The notes below the pieces were generated by a model. That model had not been told where the DNA came from. It searched no databases and worked only from the letters and a program-made list of their open reading frames with translations. From an uncultured bacterium (GTDB lineage: Bacteria > Planctomycetota > Planctomycetia > Pirellulales > UBA1268), in the NCBI GenBank assembly GCA_937959175.1, contig CALGAS010000175.1, positions 1 to 9,735 on the forward strand: a stretch of 9,735 nucleotides of DNA. Direction: 5' to 3'. Both the position numbers and the translations under genes were made by a program. This document shows, one piece after another, positions 9,355-9,735 of the stretch. Within the stretch, counting starts at the first letter, position 1, and every line of letters begins with the position of its first letter.

Positions 9355-9486
9355 GGGGTTGCCCGTGCCGTGTCGCCCGGACGTTCGCTGCGGGCATCCT
9401 GCCCTCCGCTCACTCCGTGCTTGCTCCCTCCCGCCGTCCGTGGCGCCGCTCGCCAGCAAGGCCGGCTCCACGGCACGGGCAACCCC
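9355..9486 (-). repeat. Structured repeat bounded by a perfect 18-bp inverted repeat
   Basis: GGGGTTGCCCGTGCCGTG at 9355-9372 is exactly complementary to 9469-9486. Inside are a ten-pair stem with one bulge (9374-9383 with 9435-9445), a small hairpin GGGCA/TGCCC (9392-9404), and a hairpin at 9452-9466. The last one pairs fully only in minus-strand RNA, where a G-U pair replaces an A-C mismatch. This suggests a folded RNA in the sense of the efflux operon, or a small mobile repeat. The end nearest the pump is 32 bases from its start codon. An open frame crosses the region (start at 9528), but it reads as low-complexity Gly/Arg/Ser-rich sequence and is not called as a gene. Confidence 0.7.
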
Positions 9487-9554
9487 TTCTGACCGCAGAA
9501 ACGCCGAACCAAGAAGAAAAGCTGCCATCGTCGTCGCGCCGCTGCCGTGTCGCC

Positions 9555-9735
9555 CTACTCGAGCGAGCCGGCCGGATCGCGGCCCTCCTCCACCGGCCGC
9601 ACGAGCCCTCCCTCGCGGGCCTTCTGCAGCCCCTCGACGACGATCCGCTCGTCGCCGTCGAGGCCCCTGTCGATCACCCGCAGATCGCCGTCGAGGATGC
9701 CCGGCTCGACGGTGCGGTGTTCGACGCGGTCATCG
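9555..9735 (-). CDS. RND efflux periplasmic adaptor, C-terminal end (partial)
   Basis: Only the last 59 codons are in the window; the gene begins beyond the right edge. The visible protein is the membrane-proximal domain of a membrane fusion protein: R-V-E-H-R-T-V-E-P-G, then L-R-V-I-D-R-G-L-D-G-D-E-R-I-V-V-E-G-L-Q-K-A-R-E-G, then a short charged tail ending S-L-E and a TAG stop at 9555-9557. The G-D-x-x-V-V-x-G-L-Q-x-x-R-x-G motif is typical of AcrA-like adaptors. The first adaptor in this window has the same motif (R-I-V-I-R-G-L-Q-R-C-R-E-G) but then a much longer tail, so this one shows the normal ending. It is upstream of the pump on the same strand and is its likely partner. Confidence 0.85.
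   Translation of the reverse strand, partial: DDRVEHRTVEPGILDGDLRVIDRGLDGDERIVVEGLQKAREGGLVRPVEEGRDPAGSLE

Overview
The window is a GC-rich piece of a bacterial chromosome, most likely from the Planctomycetota (Pirellulales-like or uncultured relatives). This assignment is inference. It rests on a secreted protein whose layout recalls a family common in planctomycetes, a small-ORF/nucleotidyltransferase pair, a Uma2 nuclease gene, an IS91-like transposase scrap, and a REP-like hairpin carrying a GTGCCTGACCCC core. No database search was possible, so family names come from motif recognition.

Layout, left to right. (1) 6-1106, minus: a secreted protein of unknown function. (2) 1107-1408: a divergent intergenic region. 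(3) 1409-2989, plus: a lipoprotein periplasmic adaptor (membrane fusion protein) of an RND efflux system, with a long Pro/Ala-rich tail and no pump gene beside it. (4) 2851-3748, plus: a compact two-gene cassette of an 85-residue protein and a polymerase-beta-fold nucleotidyltransferase. The two genes share 110 nt in different frames, and the cassette starts inside the adaptor ORF. (5) 3749-4199: a decayed region with an IS91-like transposase fragment and a REP-like hairpin. (6) 4200-4751, minus: a Uma2-family (PD-(D/E)XK) protein. (7) 4989-6152, plus: a FAD2-like membrane fatty-acid desaturase. (8) 6146-9322, minus: a full-length HAE1/AcrB-type RND pump, whose stop overlaps the desaturase stop tail to tail. 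(9) 9323-9554: a structured repeat bounded by a perfect 18-bp inverted repeat. (10) 9555-9735, minus: the C-terminal end of a second adaptor, which runs off the window.

How the genes work together. The genes at the right edge form a normal adaptor-then-pump efflux operon on the minus strand. They would work with an outer-membrane channel that is not seen here. The left adaptor is either an orphan or the remains of a second operon. The middle (about 2.83-4.75 kb) looks like accessory DNA inserted into or degraded within a core background. The strongest candidate for something under-described is the cassette at 2851-3748, where a small protein and a nucleotidyltransferase are dual-coded over 110 nt. 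The second is the structured element between the adaptor and the pump.
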